A DNA stretch of 64,000 bases from NCBI RefSeq assembly GCF_900155595.1, contig NZ_FTPB01000004.1, forward strand, positions 682,001 through 746,000. Direction: 5' to 3'. The notes beneath the pieces were generated by a model, which searched no databases, was not told the DNA's origin, and was given only the letters and a program-made list of their open reading frames with translations. The position numbers were made by a program, and so were the translations under genes. Shown one piece after another: positions 47,123 through 55,462 of this stretch. Positions within the stretch are counted from its first letter, which is position 1, and each line of letters starts with the position of its first letter. The stretch comes from Actinomyces mediterranea (GTDB lineage Bacteria > Actinomycetota > Actinomycetes > Actinomycetales > Actinomycetaceae).

Positions 47123-47198
47123 GGCTCTGTAGCTCAGTTGGTAGAGCGTTCGACTGAAAATCGAAAGGTCACCGGATCGACGCCGGTCGGAGCCACCA
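47123..47198 (+). tRNA. tRNA-Phe (anticodon GAA)
   Basis: Acceptor GGCTCTG/CGGAGCC, D arm GCTC...GAGC, anticodon loop ACTGAAAAT with GAA, a GATCGAC T loop flanked by CCG/CGG pairs, and encoded ACCA end. Confidence 0.95.
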
Positions 47199-47200
47199 GC

Positions 47201-47230
47201 AAACCCCGAAGCATTGCTTCGGGGTTTTTG
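47201..47230 (+). terminator. Rho-independent terminator after the tRNA cluster
   Basis: AACCCCGAAGC-ATT-GCTTCGGGGTT is a perfect 11-bp stem with a 3-base loop, followed by a T-run, directly after tRNA-Phe. Confidence 0.9.
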
Positions 47231-47295
47231 GTTTTCCGGGAGCCCCATCGGTACACTCCGCTTAAAGGACAAAATGTGTTGGTGAAACGCTGAGT

Positions 47296-47658
47296 TTTGG
47301 ACTTGTTGGAACCACGGGGACGATCGGCCGCGAAGTCTCCTCTCAACTCGTCGCCTCCAAACGCTCCATTCGCGCACTCACGCGCAACGACTCACGCGCA
47401 CGCCGTCTCCTCGGACCCGACGAGGACGTCGTCGTCGAGGACATCGCGAATCCGAACGATGTCGCCGCAGCGCTTCACGGAGTCGACTCCGTCATCCTCA
47501 CCCATGGCGGCGACTCCGACCCGCAGCGCATCAACTGCGGTGCTGTGAAAGCTCTCGTCACCGCGTTGAGCGGCGAGTCCGGCCAGGCTGGTTCGTCGAG
47601 ACCAACCCCGGTCAGATGCGCTACCATCATTACCAGCAAGAATGGAAACAACGGGTGA
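47296..47658 (+). pseudogene. Remnant of an NmrA-like NAD(P)-binding protein
   Basis: The frame reads FGLVGTTGTIGREVSSQL at its start, the GxxGxxG dinucleotide-binding motif of SDR/NmrA proteins. It continues with SIRALTRNDSRARRLLGP, VVVEDIANPNDVAAALHG and VDSVILTHGGD, an NmrA-type first half. No in-frame start codon is available and the frame ends after about 120 codons, where related proteins have 250-290. Another frame takes over near the end (GWFVETNPGQMRYHHYQQEW) and stops at TAG 47676, suggesting a deletion that joined two gene ends. Confidence 0.6.
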
Positions 47659-47674
47659 CAGATCTGCTGTTCGA

Positions 47675-47763
47675 CTAGCATCCGTGCTAGCCTGTGAATC
47701 CACAGGTCCCTTGCCGTTGACCCTCCGCCAATATGGAGAGTTGCCGATGACAGGGACCGATTG
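47675..47763 (+). other. Structured element: two tandem hairpins and a longer stem before the NYN gene
   Basis: CTAGCA-TCCG-TGCTAG (47675-47690) is followed without a gap by CCTGTG-AATC-CACAGG (47691-47706), both perfect 6-bp stems with 4-base loops. GGTCCCT then pairs with AGGGACC about 40 bases later and encloses a small CTCC/GGAG stem and a repeated TTGCCG. A GATTGTTTT run follows, so it may also terminate transcription. No known RNA class is recognised. Confidence 0.45.
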
Positions 47764-47816
47764 TTTTGGAGCATGATGACAGGTAAGACCCCTACCGGTA
47801 CCCGCGTCAGGAACCT

Positions 47817-48566
47817 ATGTCCATGGACAGGCGCCGTGTCATCGTTACTGCGATTATGGTCGACGGAGGCTTCTACAGGAAGCGAGCACGGGCGTTGTTC
47901 GGGGACAAAAGAGCCGATCAGCGTGCGGATGAGCTGCTCGAGTACTGCCGACGTCACATTCGTAAGTCACACGCATCGCTCTACCGCATCTACTACTACG
48001 ACTGTCCACCATCGGAACGAGTCATATTCCATCCCTTGACGCGCGCACAGATCAACTTGCGCAAGAGCGCCGAGTTCGAATGGATGACGCAGTTCATGCG
48101 GGCGCTGACCACGAAACGCAAAGTTGCGCTCCGTCGCGGGGAAGAACTTGAGACGCAACAGGGCTACATGCTGAAGTCAGAACCATTGAAGAAGCTTCTC
48201 GCGGGCACGAAGCAGATCTCCGATCTGACCGAAGAGGACTTTCTGCTCGACATCACCCAAAAGGGTGTCGACATGAGGATCGGCTTAGATATCGCTTCTC
48301 TTGCCGAACGGGGAGCTGTCAATCAGATCATCATGATCTCAGGAGACAACGACTTCGTCCCAGCAGCGAAGCACGCCCGCCGCTCCGGCATTGACTTCAT
48401 CCTCGATCCGATGTGGGCCAACGTTACCGATAGCCTCAGCGAACACGTTGACGGCGTCCGTAAGTGCGTTCTTCGACCTCCTCAGAATCTACAAGATCCT
48501 CTGCACATCTCGAACATGGGGAATACCGAATCCCTCGTTGATGATGATGACCCGCATGAACTCTGA
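47817..48566 (+). CDS. NYN-domain (PIN-like) ribonuclease
   Basis: The protein has 249 residues and looks cytosolic. NYN/LabA-type acidic motifs are present: TAIMVDGGFYRKRA near residue 15, KGVDMRIGLDIASLAERG near 155 and IIMISGDNDFVPAAKHARR near 180. Together they form the metal-dependent nuclease site of the NYN family. Tyr/Arg-rich segments between them may bind RNA. The C terminus is acidic and probably flexible. The ATG at 47817 follows CAGGAA, with a second ATG two codons later. It follows a tRNA cluster, a broken gene and a structured element, which suggests an acquired segment. Its RNA target is unknown. Confidence 0.82.
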   Translation: MSMDRRRVIVTAIMVDGGFYRKRARALFGDKRADQRADELLEYCRRHIRKSHASLYRIYYYDCPPSERVIFHPLTRAQINLRKSAEFEWMTQFMRALTTKRKVALRRGEELETQQGYMLKSEPLKKLLAGTKQISDLTEEDFLLDITQKGVDMRIGLDIASLAERGAVNQIIMISGDNDFVPAAKHARRSGIDFILDPMWANVTDSLSEHVDGVRKCVLRPPQNLQDPLHISNMGNTESLVDDDDPHEL

Positions 48567-48807
48567 GTCACTAGTTAGTCGCCAGCACTCGAGTTCGTCA
48601 TTTCTGCGGCCAGACACAGTTGAGCACGAGAACACCCTCCTGCCCCTTGCCAGCGTTCACATCGCGCCGAACCTGCTCCCCGTTGAGGTGAAAGGAGACG
48701 AGAGCCCCTCGTAGTCAGCAGACACGCCAGCGCCGAAGATCCCGCCGTTTTCCGCTCCCCGCCGCGTCACGAGTGAGAGACGGAGAAGAACCTGGGACAA
48801 TGATCGC

Positions 48808-50154
48808 ATGCCCAATGCGAATGGAAGCCTCAGTCCGAAGCCCTGGTGGCGCACTCGTAAGAACCACAGTGCACCCGGCCCGGGTTCGTCGGTGAACGTC
48901 TTCCTGCGCAACATCACCTTCAATGCGACCGATCGCGAGGCATGCATCCTCGACTCGATCACCCTCGGCTTCCGTTCCGGCTCCTTTACCGCGATCGTCG
49001 ACCCGACGCTCGCGCACTCCCGCGTGCTCCTCCTCATCATCGCGGGCCTCCTTGAGCCGACCTTAGGCAGCATTGATGTCCGCTCACAGCGCTCAGGACG
49101 CATGGCGGCGGTCGCCCTCGTCCACCGCCACTCCACCATCGACGCTTCTCTCACCGTCCGCCAGAACCTCTTCCTGCCTCTCGCGGCGACCGGCACCGTG
49201 TCCGACTGGGGCCGTCTCAACTCCGCAGTGTCCCTCGCCTCCCTCGCCGAACGATTGTCGGATCGGGCGGACTCACTCCCCCCGATCGACCGCTTCCGCC
49301 TCGAAGTCGCGCGCGCCATCGTCTCCGGCGGGGATGTCATCCTCGTTGAAGACCCGACGCACCTGCCGTCCCGCGCGGACCATGCGAGCGCCATCTCCCT
49401 GCTGAAGAGTGTCGCCACCCATGGCTCGACAGTGATCCTGTCAACTGCATCGCCCGCGACCGCCGCCGCTGCCGACCGCGCCGTCGTCCTCACCTCCGGC
49501 ATGGTCGTTGACGACCTCGTCCCCGCTGACGAGGCCGCAATCGGGGCTGCGCTGCAGGAGCACGTGCAGAACCCGGCAACCCTGCTTGGCCCGATCCCCT
49601 CCGCGCAACCACCCGTTGACGATGCCGTCCCGGTTGAGGCCGAGGCGGATGATGATCCGATGGTGCCGCCGTTCCACCCGCTCGACGGCGACTACGACAA
49701 TATCGGGCGAGTCGGCGCACAGCCCGACGACCAGGACGAATCCTCCCCCGCGTTCACCGCGTGGCTCACGCGCATGTCCGCCCGCATGGGCGAAGGAGCG
49801 GACGACGACGCGGAGTCGGGCAACGGGACAGCCTCGGCGATCGACATGGCCGCCGAGGAGCGTTACCCCACTGCGCCGACGCCCGCGCAGCAGCTGCCCC
49901 CAGTCGCCCAGGGCTTCCCCCGGCAGCGCGCAACCCGTCACCGCGAGCCCGATCCGATCACGCAGGCGATCCGTATCCACGCGCAAGCAGCGCAGGAAAA
50001 TGCGCCGGAGCGCCCGAGCGCCGATGAGGTGAGCGCGCTGCTGGCCGCACAGCGACCAGCGTCAACGACCCCCACCCCCGAACAGGCTCAGATCATCGAC
50101 AAGGCGCGCCAGATCCTCAACGACCTGCCCGGGCCCGTTGTCCCCGAAGACTGA
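48808..50154 (+). CDS. Degenerate ABC-ATPase-like protein, probable pseudoenzyme
   Basis: The protein has 448 residues. Residues ~30-235 follow the ABC ATPase outline: VFLRNITFNATDREACILDSITLGFRSGSFTAIV, IIAGLLEPTLGSIDV, TVRQNLFLPL, RFRLEVARAIVSGGDVILVEDPT and a final VVLTSGMVVDD. The Walker A Gly-Lys-Ser/Thr is replaced by DPTLAHSRVL, the LSGGQ signature by LPPIDRFR, and the H-loop His is absent (ILSTASPA). ATP hydrolysis is therefore unlikely. The C-terminal 200 residues are acidic, Pro/Ala-rich and disordered. GACAAT six bases before the ATG fits a leaderless start. It precedes the holin-like and DUF3618 genes, so an envelope role is possible. Confidence 0.75.
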   Translation: MPNANGSLSPKPWWRTRKNHSAPGPGSSVNVFLRNITFNATDREACILDSITLGFRSGSFTAIVDPTLAHSRVLLLIIAGLLEPTLGSIDVRSQRSGRMAAVALVHRHSTIDASLTVRQNLFLPLAATGTVSDWGRLNSAVSLASLAERLSDRADSLPPIDRFRLEVARAIVSGGDVILVEDPTHLPSRADHASAISLLKSVATHGSTVILSTASPATAAAADRAVVLTSGMVVDDLVPADEAAIGAALQEHVQNPATLLGPIPSAQPPVDDAVPVEAEADDDPMVPPFHPLDGDYDNIGRVGAQPDDQDESSPAFTAWLTRMSARMGEGADDDAESGNGTASAIDMAAEERYPTAPTPAQQLPPVAQGFPRQRATRHREPDPITQAIRIHAQAAQENAPERPSADEVSALLAAQRPASTTPTPEQAQIIDKARQILNDLPGPVVPED

Positions 50155-50275
50155 GTCCGCACCCCGTGCGCGTCGAAAATCCCTCAAGGGATCACCCGCG
50201 GGCGCAGATCGTGAGAAACTGAGAGGTACCAGCATAACGACCCGCGCACGTCTTTCAAGGAAGCGAGTGCCTTCG

Positions 50276-50737
50276 ATGACGACACCATTCGAGTCGCTCG
50301 GCGACGCCGGGGCCGCGAGCCCGCGCCCGGCTGCCTCTTCGACAACGGATCCGAAACGACCGGCAACGATGGGTGAACTATTCGCCGCCCTCTCCACCCA
50401 GGTCACTGCCCTCGTCAACGGCGAGATCGAACTCACCAAGCTCAAGGCGAAGAACTTCGCGAAGAAAGCGGGCATGGGAGGGGCGCTCCTCTCAGTGGCG
50501 GGAGTCCTCGCCCTGTACATGCTCGGCTGGGCGTTGCACACCATTGAGCTCGCGATCGCCCTCACCCTGCCCGCATGGGCGGCCTCCCTCATCGTCGCAG
50601 GCGTCCTCCTCATCATCGTCGCAATCCTCGCTGCGGTCGGAACGAATGAGTTGAAGAAGAGCCAGGAGCATACGCCCGACTTCACCAGCGGGTTCAGCCA
50701 AGACATCGACGCCGTGAAGAAAGGTCTGGGGAAGTGA
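50276..50737 (+). CDS. Phage-holin-superfamily (Phage_holin_3_6-like) membrane protein
   Basis: The protein has 153 residues. A charged amphipathic helix (ELFAALSTQVTALVNGEIELTKLKAKNFAKKAG) precedes two membrane helices (LLSVAGVLALYMLGWALH and LPAWAASLIVAGVLLIIVAILAAV). This layout is the actinobacterial holin-like family PF07332, found in chromosomes without phage and not implying lysis. The ATG at 50276 follows AAGGAAG. Its stop overlaps the next start by four bases. Confidence 0.82.
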   Translation: MTTPFESLGDAGAASPRPAASSTTDPKRPATMGELFAALSTQVTALVNGEIELTKLKAKNFAKKAGMGGALLSVAGVLALYMLGWALHTIELAIALTLPAWAASLIVAGVLLIIVAILAAVGTNELKKSQEHTPDFTSGFSQDIDAVKKGLGK

Positions 50738-51075
50738 GCAGCACGGATAATCCGGTCGAGCGCACCGAAGCCGACATCCAGGCGGAACTAGAGTCCCTGC
50801 GCCTGCAGATGACGCAAACCGTTGATGAGCTTTTCGGCAGGGTCCAGCCCGCCTACATCGTGTCGCAGGCGAAGCAGAATGCGCAGGACACGATCGCAGA
50901 GTTGTTGGAAAAGACCCGCGAGAAGGCCCAGGAGTTCAAGACCCTGGCCGCACAGACTGCGCAGGATGCCCGCGAGGGCGACGTGGAAGCGTTGAAGAAG
51001 GTCGGTTATACCGCTGTTGGTGCAGTCGCCGTGACCGTCCTCGTCATGTGGCGGATCGCACGCAGAAAGCGCTGA
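50734..51075 (+). CDS. DUF3618 protein
   Basis: The protein has 113 residues. ADIQAELESLRLQMTQTVDELFGRV is the DUF3618 N-terminal helix. A long coiled helical part and one C-terminal membrane helix (VGAVAVTVLVMWRI) ending in RRKR follow. DUF3618 genes are usual partners of the holin-like family. The GTG start overlaps the previous stop (GTGA), so the two are translationally coupled. Confidence 0.88.
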   Translation: MSSTDNPVERTEADIQAELESLRLQMTQTVDELFGRVQPAYIVSQAKQNAQDTIAELLEKTREKAQEFKTLAAQTAQDAREGDVEALKKVGYTAVGAVAVTVLVMWRIARRKR

Positions 51076-51248
51076 ATACTGCCCGAACTGCACCCGCTAC
51101 TCCGTGGGAAACCATGATGCCGAGCACACGGGACGCATCCTGTGTGGGGACTTGCCGCCGGTTGAGGCTATGATATTCCCACGACACATTCTGATCATCC
51201 AGGGAACCGCCTAGCGCGGACCCGAACTACGCGGAGGGGGTCGACGCC

Positions 51249-51494
51249 ATGGGGCGCGGCCGTCAAAAGGCTAAGCAGACGAAAGTCGCTCGTAAGCTGA
51301 AGTATTTCAGCCCGGACACGGATCTGGAAGCTTTACAGCGGGAGTTGGCATCAGCGGATCACGATTCCGACCATTCGGATGACGATGCTGACGAGGACGA
51401 CCTCTACTCCAAGTACGCGGACTTCGCCGACGAGGACGACGAGGACGATCCTCGCGAACTCGACGAGGACTTCTGGGTCAACCCGTCGAAGTAG
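51249..51494 (+). CDS. DUF3073 protein
   Basis: The protein has 81 residues. The invariant start MGRGRQKAKQTKVARKLKY, then LEALQRELA, and a strongly acidic tail (clusters of Asp/Glu with YADFADEDDEDD) are those of actinobacterial DUF3073. A basic head and acidic tail suggest nucleic acid or ribosome contact, but function is unknown. A GGAGGGGG sequence precedes the ATG. Confidence 0.92.
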   Translation: MGRGRQKAKQTKVARKLKYFSPDTDLEALQRELASADHDSDHSDDDADEDDLYSKYADFADEDDEDDPRELDEDFWVNPSK

Positions 51495-51656
51495 CCTCTG
51501 GGCGCGGCGGCGCCGCGCGGACGCAGTTCAACACGCGAAGTCGCGAATAACCGGAAGCGCACGATTCCCCCGGACTGGTCCGGAGGAAGTCTTCCGGGTT
51601 CTCACAGGGCATCCCCTCATAGTGGGCCGTGCGGAGGCGACCATACGATCAATGAC

Positions 51657-52652
51657 ATGTTGAAGAAAGTCCTCATCGCACTCGTTGCCGTCGTCATCGC
51701 ACTCGCGGGGGGCGCCCTCGCCCTCGTCCACGTCTATGGGCCCAGCTACGGCATCATGCTCACCGGCACGCCCATCTTCCTAGTGGCGCCATCACCGCAG
51801 AAGTACGCGACGACCGTCCTCGAGGCGACCGATCTATTCGCGCTCGATGCGGATTCGCCCGAATATGCGGACGCCCGCGCCCGCGCCGTCGAGGCGTCGA
51901 AGAGCGCGACGGACTACTCCGACCTCCACGAGCCCTTGAAAGAAGCCCTGAAAACGGCGGGCGGCAAACACTCGAATTTCGTGAGCCCCCAGACACGCAC
52001 CGACGTCGCCGAGAAATCGCCGCTCGTCGACCCAACGGTGACGGTCGACGGCAGAGTCGCCATCGCGACCGTCCCCGAATTCGACTCCTACGAGGGCGAC
52101 CCCGAAAAGTATGCGAATATCCTCGCCAAGGGCCTTGATGGGGCCGTGTCGGGAGGCGCCTGCGGCGCAGTCATCGATCTGCGCGGCAACGGAGGGGGCG
52201 ACATGGGACCCATGCTCGCGGGCCTCTCGCCCCTTCTGCCCGACGGGATGGCGCTGGAATTCGTCGGAAAGCACTCGGTGACACCGGTCATCATCTCCGG
52301 CGCCTCGGTCACCGGCGGGGGAACACCGACCGGTGTCGAGGGAGTCGGCAAGTACACGGTTCCCGTCGCAGTCCTCACCGATGGTGACACCGCCTCCTCC
52401 GGGGAGGCGACCGCCCTCGCATTCAAGGGTCTTGCCGACGCGCGCAGCTTCGGCGCACCGACTGCGGGTTATGCGTCGGCGAATATGTCATTCCTGATGC
52501 CCGATGGGGCGCTCGTCATGATCACCAGTGCCTACGACCGTGATCGGGAGGGGACCACCTACGGCGACGATCCGATCGCTCCGGATGAGCAGGCCGATGA
52601 CGCTCTCTCCGCAGCGAGGGCATGGCTCTCCGCCGAATACGGGTGCCGGTGA
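51657..52652 (+). CDS. S41-family (C-terminal processing/tricorn-like) serine peptidase, membrane-anchored
   Basis: The protein has 331 residues with one N-terminal helix (LIALVAVVIALAGGALALVHV), then an extracytoplasmic peptidase domain. ACGAVIDLRGNGGGDMGPM and VLTDGDTASSGEATALAF (catalytic Ser near residue 247) are the S41 core, and FGAPTAGYASANMSFLMPDGA completes it. No PDZ domain is seen, so it is like nisin-resistance-type S41 proteins rather than CtpA. TACGAT seven bases before the ATG suggests a leaderless transcript. Confidence 0.88.
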   Translation: MLKKVLIALVAVVIALAGGALALVHVYGPSYGIMLTGTPIFLVAPSPQKYATTVLEATDLFALDADSPEYADARARAVEASKSATDYSDLHEPLKEALKTAGGKHSNFVSPQTRTDVAEKSPLVDPTVTVDGRVAIATVPEFDSYEGDPEKYANILAKGLDGAVSGGACGAVIDLRGNGGGDMGPMLAGLSPLLPDGMALEFVGKHSVTPVIISGASVTGGGTPTGVEGVGKYTVPVAVLTDGDTASSGEATALAFKGLADARSFGAPTAGYASANMSFLMPDGALVMITSAYDRDREGTTYGDDPIAPDEQADDALSAARAWLSAEYGCR

Positions 52653-52752
52653 CAGCATCTCGAAAGCAGTACAGCTGCGGCACACGATCCCCGAAGTGAG
52701 TCGGGTCGGGCATTTCAGAATCACCGAGGGCGACCTCAGCTCATTCGGGTGA
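52651..52752 (+). pseudogene. Possible C-terminal relic of an excisionase-type (HTH_17) DNA-binding domain
   Basis: In the frame ending at the TGA before 52752 the last residues read HTIPEVSRVGHFRITEGDLSSFG. This fits the IPxVRxGRxxRIxxxDLxxF pattern that ends HTH_17/excisionase domains. The N-terminal half of the domain is not recognisable. The fragment is short, so the match may be chance. Confidence 0.28.
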
Positions 52753-52832
52753 CACCTCACGGCCTCTCCAGGATCAGGCTTAACCGTGGTCGTCCCGCGA
52801 GTTTCATCAAGGATAAGGATTAAACTTGAGAA
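52751..52832. repeat. Left copy of an 82-bp direct repeat around fic
   Basis: The block begins GACACCTCACGGCC and ends TTAAACTTGAGAA, and agrees with 54128-54209 except for one T/C difference. It ends 14 bases before the fic start and so contains the fic promoter region. Confidence 0.95.
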
Positions 52833-52846
52833 GGAAAGGGGGCGCT

Positions 52847-54160
52847 ATGGCCGGCTGGGATGAGCAATTCTGGGAATCCACGATCGAATCAGGGCTCCCG
52901 AGGCGTGCGCGTCGTTCAGGTACATATCGTTCCTACATCCCCGATCCGCTCGTCGGTTCCCCCCTCATTCTCACTCCCGAACTCGACGCCCTCGTCGCCG
53001 AGGCCGAGCGCGCAGTCCGTTCAGTCGCATCAAGCGACGACCTCGCAGGAATCTCCCGATTCCTTCTTCGATCCGAGGCGATCGCCTCATCCCAGATCGA
53101 GGGATATGCGCCCTCATCCAGGCAGGTGGCATTCGCAGAGCTCGAGGAGTCCGAAGGCAAGCTCAATGCTTCGGAGCAGGCGCGCCTAGTCGTTCACAAC
53201 ATGACGATCGTCGAAGAGGCGCGAAAGACTCTCGTCCACAAGCCTCGAATCGAGGCCGAGGACCTCGTGCGCCTTCAAGGAGCACTTCTCGCCGACTCAC
53301 CCGATCTTGCAGGACTTCGGCAGGTTCAGAATTGGATCGGCGGAGACTCACACACTCCACTCGAAGCCGAGTTCGTCCCACCGGCCCCCGAGCGTGTGCG
53401 CACCCTCCTGTCAGACATCATCGACTATGCAAACGGGGCAGCGCACTCTCCCATCGTGCAAGCCGCCCTCGTCCATGCTCAACTCGAGACGATCCATCCT
53501 TTCGCTGACGGAAACGGCAGAGTCGGGCGCGCACTCATCCACACGATCCTCATGAGAAGAGGTCTTACCGAGAAAGCCGTACTGCCGATCAGTCAGGTTC
53601 TCTCGACATTTACGGATGATTACGTGTCCGCCCTCGACGCGTACCGGTACACCGGCCCGATCGGAAGCTCCGAATTCCACGCAGGACGCGCCCACTGGAT
53701 CTCCTTCTTCACACGTTCGCTCGTCGCCGCGACCGAACAAGCGCGTTCGATCGAGAACGAGCTCAAGAGCATTCGAGAGGAATGGAACGAGGAGCTCGCC
53801 CGCTATGTGAATGCGAGCGGCCGATCCCGGGCGATGCGCGCGGATTCAGCATCGTCACGAATCCTTAACGACCTGCCGTCCACTCCCGTTCTGACCGCCA
53901 CTTCAGCCAGTCGCATCCATTCAATTTCGACGCAAGCCGCGCGCCAGGGTCTCATTCAACTCGACGAAGCAGGAATCCTCGAGCGTCGAGACATTCGCGG
54001 AAAGACCTTCTTCTCGGCGCCTCGCGTGCTTGAGTTAGTCGATCTTGCTGCGAGACGACTCGCAAGCACGGCTTTCGATACGCGGATCAGCTCGCCGGTT
54101 TCAGCGGTTCCCATCATTCCTACCTCGGACACCTCACGGCCTCTCCAGGATCAGGCTTAA
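52847..54160 (+). CDS. Fic-family AMP-transferase
   Basis: The protein has 437 residues. A Fic N-terminal domain contains LLRSEAIASSQIEGYAPS, where the SxxxEG motif (near residues 82-88) is the inhibitory-helix type. The catalytic loop HPFADGNGRVGRALIH (near 217-228) has the intact His and all nucleotide-binding residues. The C terminus has a winged-helix-like part (ISTQAARQGLIQLDEAGILERRD). Such proteins AMPylate targets such as gyrase or act as toxins held off by the internal helix. The ATG at 52847 follows AAGGAAAGGGGG. The last ten codons and stop lie inside the right copy of an 82-bp direct repeat. Confidence 0.92.
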   Translation: MAGWDEQFWESTIESGLPRRARRSGTYRSYIPDPLVGSPLILTPELDALVAEAERAVRSVASSDDLAGISRFLLRSEAIASSQIEGYAPSSRQVAFAELEESEGKLNASEQARLVVHNMTIVEEARKTLVHKPRIEAEDLVRLQGALLADSPDLAGLRQVQNWIGGDSHTPLEAEFVPPAPERVRTLLSDIIDYANGAAHSPIVQAALVHAQLETIHPFADGNGRVGRALIHTILMRRGLTEKAVLPISQVLSTFTDDYVSALDAYRYTGPIGSSEFHAGRAHWISFFTRSLVAATEQARSIENELKSIREEWNEELARYVNASGRSRAMRADSASSRILNDLPSTPVLTATSASRIHSISTQAARQGLIQLDEAGILERRDIRGKTFFSAPRVLELVDLAARRLASTAFDTRISSPVSAVPIIPTSDTSRPLQDQA

Positions 54161-54209
54161 CCGTGGTCGCCCCGCGAGTTTCATCAAGGATAAGGATTAA
54201 ACTTGAGAA
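54128..54209. repeat. Right copy of the 82-bp direct repeat around fic
   Basis: This copy matches 52751-52832 with one base change. It starts inside the 3' end of fic, supplies its stop codon (TAA at 54158-54160), and ends 30 bases before the purM stop. The two copies are 1377 bases apart. Confidence 0.95.
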
Positions 54210-54239
54210 AAGTCCCGCTGCTTCCTCCGACCGACGCAT

Positions 54240-55376
54240 TCAAGCCGTGCGATAGCTGCCGTGCAGTCGGACCGCGCCGGCCGTGACGCCCTTCGTCCCG
54301 GAGATGACGCGGCCACCGGCAGCGCCCTCGCCGACACCGCCCATGGACACGGTGCCGAGCACCCACGCACCCACTCCCGCGGCTCGCACTAGGCGCAGCA
54401 CCTCATCAGCGGACTCGGAGCCGACGACTCCGACCATGCCGACGCCGAGATTGAGGGAATCCTCCATTCCCTCCCAGGTGACCGCCCCGCCGCGGCGCAC
54501 CCAGTCGAACACCGGGGGCACGACCCACGAGCCCCGATCCACGGTGCCGACCGCGCCCGCGGGCAAAACCCGCGACAGATTCGCACCCAGGCCGCCGCCG
54601 GTTACATGGGACAGGGCATGCATGCCGCGTGCGCCCTCCCCCGCTCCGACGGCGTCGATGAGGTCGAGGCACAGCGTCGTATACAGGCGAGTCGGCTCTA
54701 ACAGCTCCTCGCCGAGGGTGCGTCCGAACTCGTCAACCTGCGCATCGAGGCCGAGGCCGGTGCGCGCCACGACGGAACGCACCAGCGAATACCCATTCGA
54801 GTGCAGACCCGAGGACGCCATTGCGATGAGCACATCCCCATCCGAGACCCTCTCGGGACCCAGGACCATCGAAGCGTCGACGACTCCGGTCGCAGCCCCC
54901 GCGATGTCGTAGTCGTCGGGCGCCATGACTCCCGGGTGCTCAGCGGTTTCACCGCCGATCAGCGGCGTCCCCGTCGCCTCACAGGCCCGGGCGATGCCAG
55001 TGACGATCTGGGCGATCCGCTCGGGGACGACGCGGCCGCAGGCGATGTAATCCGTCATGAGGACAGGGCGCGCCCCGATGACGACGATGTCGTCGACGAC
55101 CATTCCGACGAGGTCCTGACCGATCGTGTCGTGGACATCCATCGCCTGGGCGATGGCGATCTTCGTGCCGACCCCGTCCGTCGACGTGGCGAGGAGGGGA
55201 CGCTCCATGTTGAGAAGCACCGAGGCGTCGACCATGCCCGCGAATCCGCCGGTCGCCCCAAGGACCGTCGCATCATGGGTCCGTGACACCGCCTCCTTCA
55301 TGAGTTCGACGGCGCGGTCTCCCGCAGCGGTATCGACTCCGGCAGAGGCGTAATCGAGGGGGGCAGTATCACTCAT
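54240..55376 (-). CDS. purM: Phosphoribosylformylglycinamidine cyclo-ligase PurM
   Basis: The protein has 378 residues. It cyclises FGAM to AIR using ATP, step 5 of purine synthesis. Motifs are LDYASAGVDTAAGDRAVELMK, LLATSTDGVGTKIAIAQAM, DDIVVIGARPVLMTDYIACG, PLIGGETAEHPGV and IAMASSGLHSNGYSLVR. The ATG at 55376 follows AGGAGC. The longer open frame upstream lies mostly inside other sequence and is rejected. It follows purF and is separate from the purD-C-S-Q-L block. Confidence 0.95.
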   Translation of the reverse strand: MSDTAPLDYASAGVDTAAGDRAVELMKEAVSRTHDATVLGATGGFAGMVDASVLLNMERPLLATSTDGVGTKIAIAQAMDVHDTIGQDLVGMVVDDIVVIGARPVLMTDYIACGRVVPERIAQIVTGIARACEATGTPLIGGETAEHPGVMAPDDYDIAGAATGVVDASMVLGPERVSDGDVLIAMASSGLHSNGYSLVRSVVARTGLGLDAQVDEFGRTLGEELLEPTRLYTTLCLDLIDAVGAGEGARGMHALSHVTGGGLGANLSRVLPAGAVGTVDRGSWVVPPVFDWVRRGGAVTWEGMEDSLNLGVGMVGVVGSESADEVLRLVRAAGVGAWVLGTVSMGGVGEGAAGGRVISGTKGVTAGAVRLHGSYRTA

Positions 55377-55462
55377 CGAGGCTCCTAGTGTCGGCGGCGG
55401 CGGTGGATTCGATTCGCGGCGCTGAGCGCTCAGCGAGTACTCGCGGCGCGCATGGTCCGGGG

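Noticed and set aside
47199-47816. tRNA-Phe as an attachment site of an integrated element
   Set aside because: No repeat of the tRNA 3' end was found downstream and no integrase gene is in the window.
50276-50737. Holin-like protein as evidence of a prophage
   Set aside because: This family is common in actinobacterial chromosomes with DUF3618 partners, and no other phage gene is nearby.
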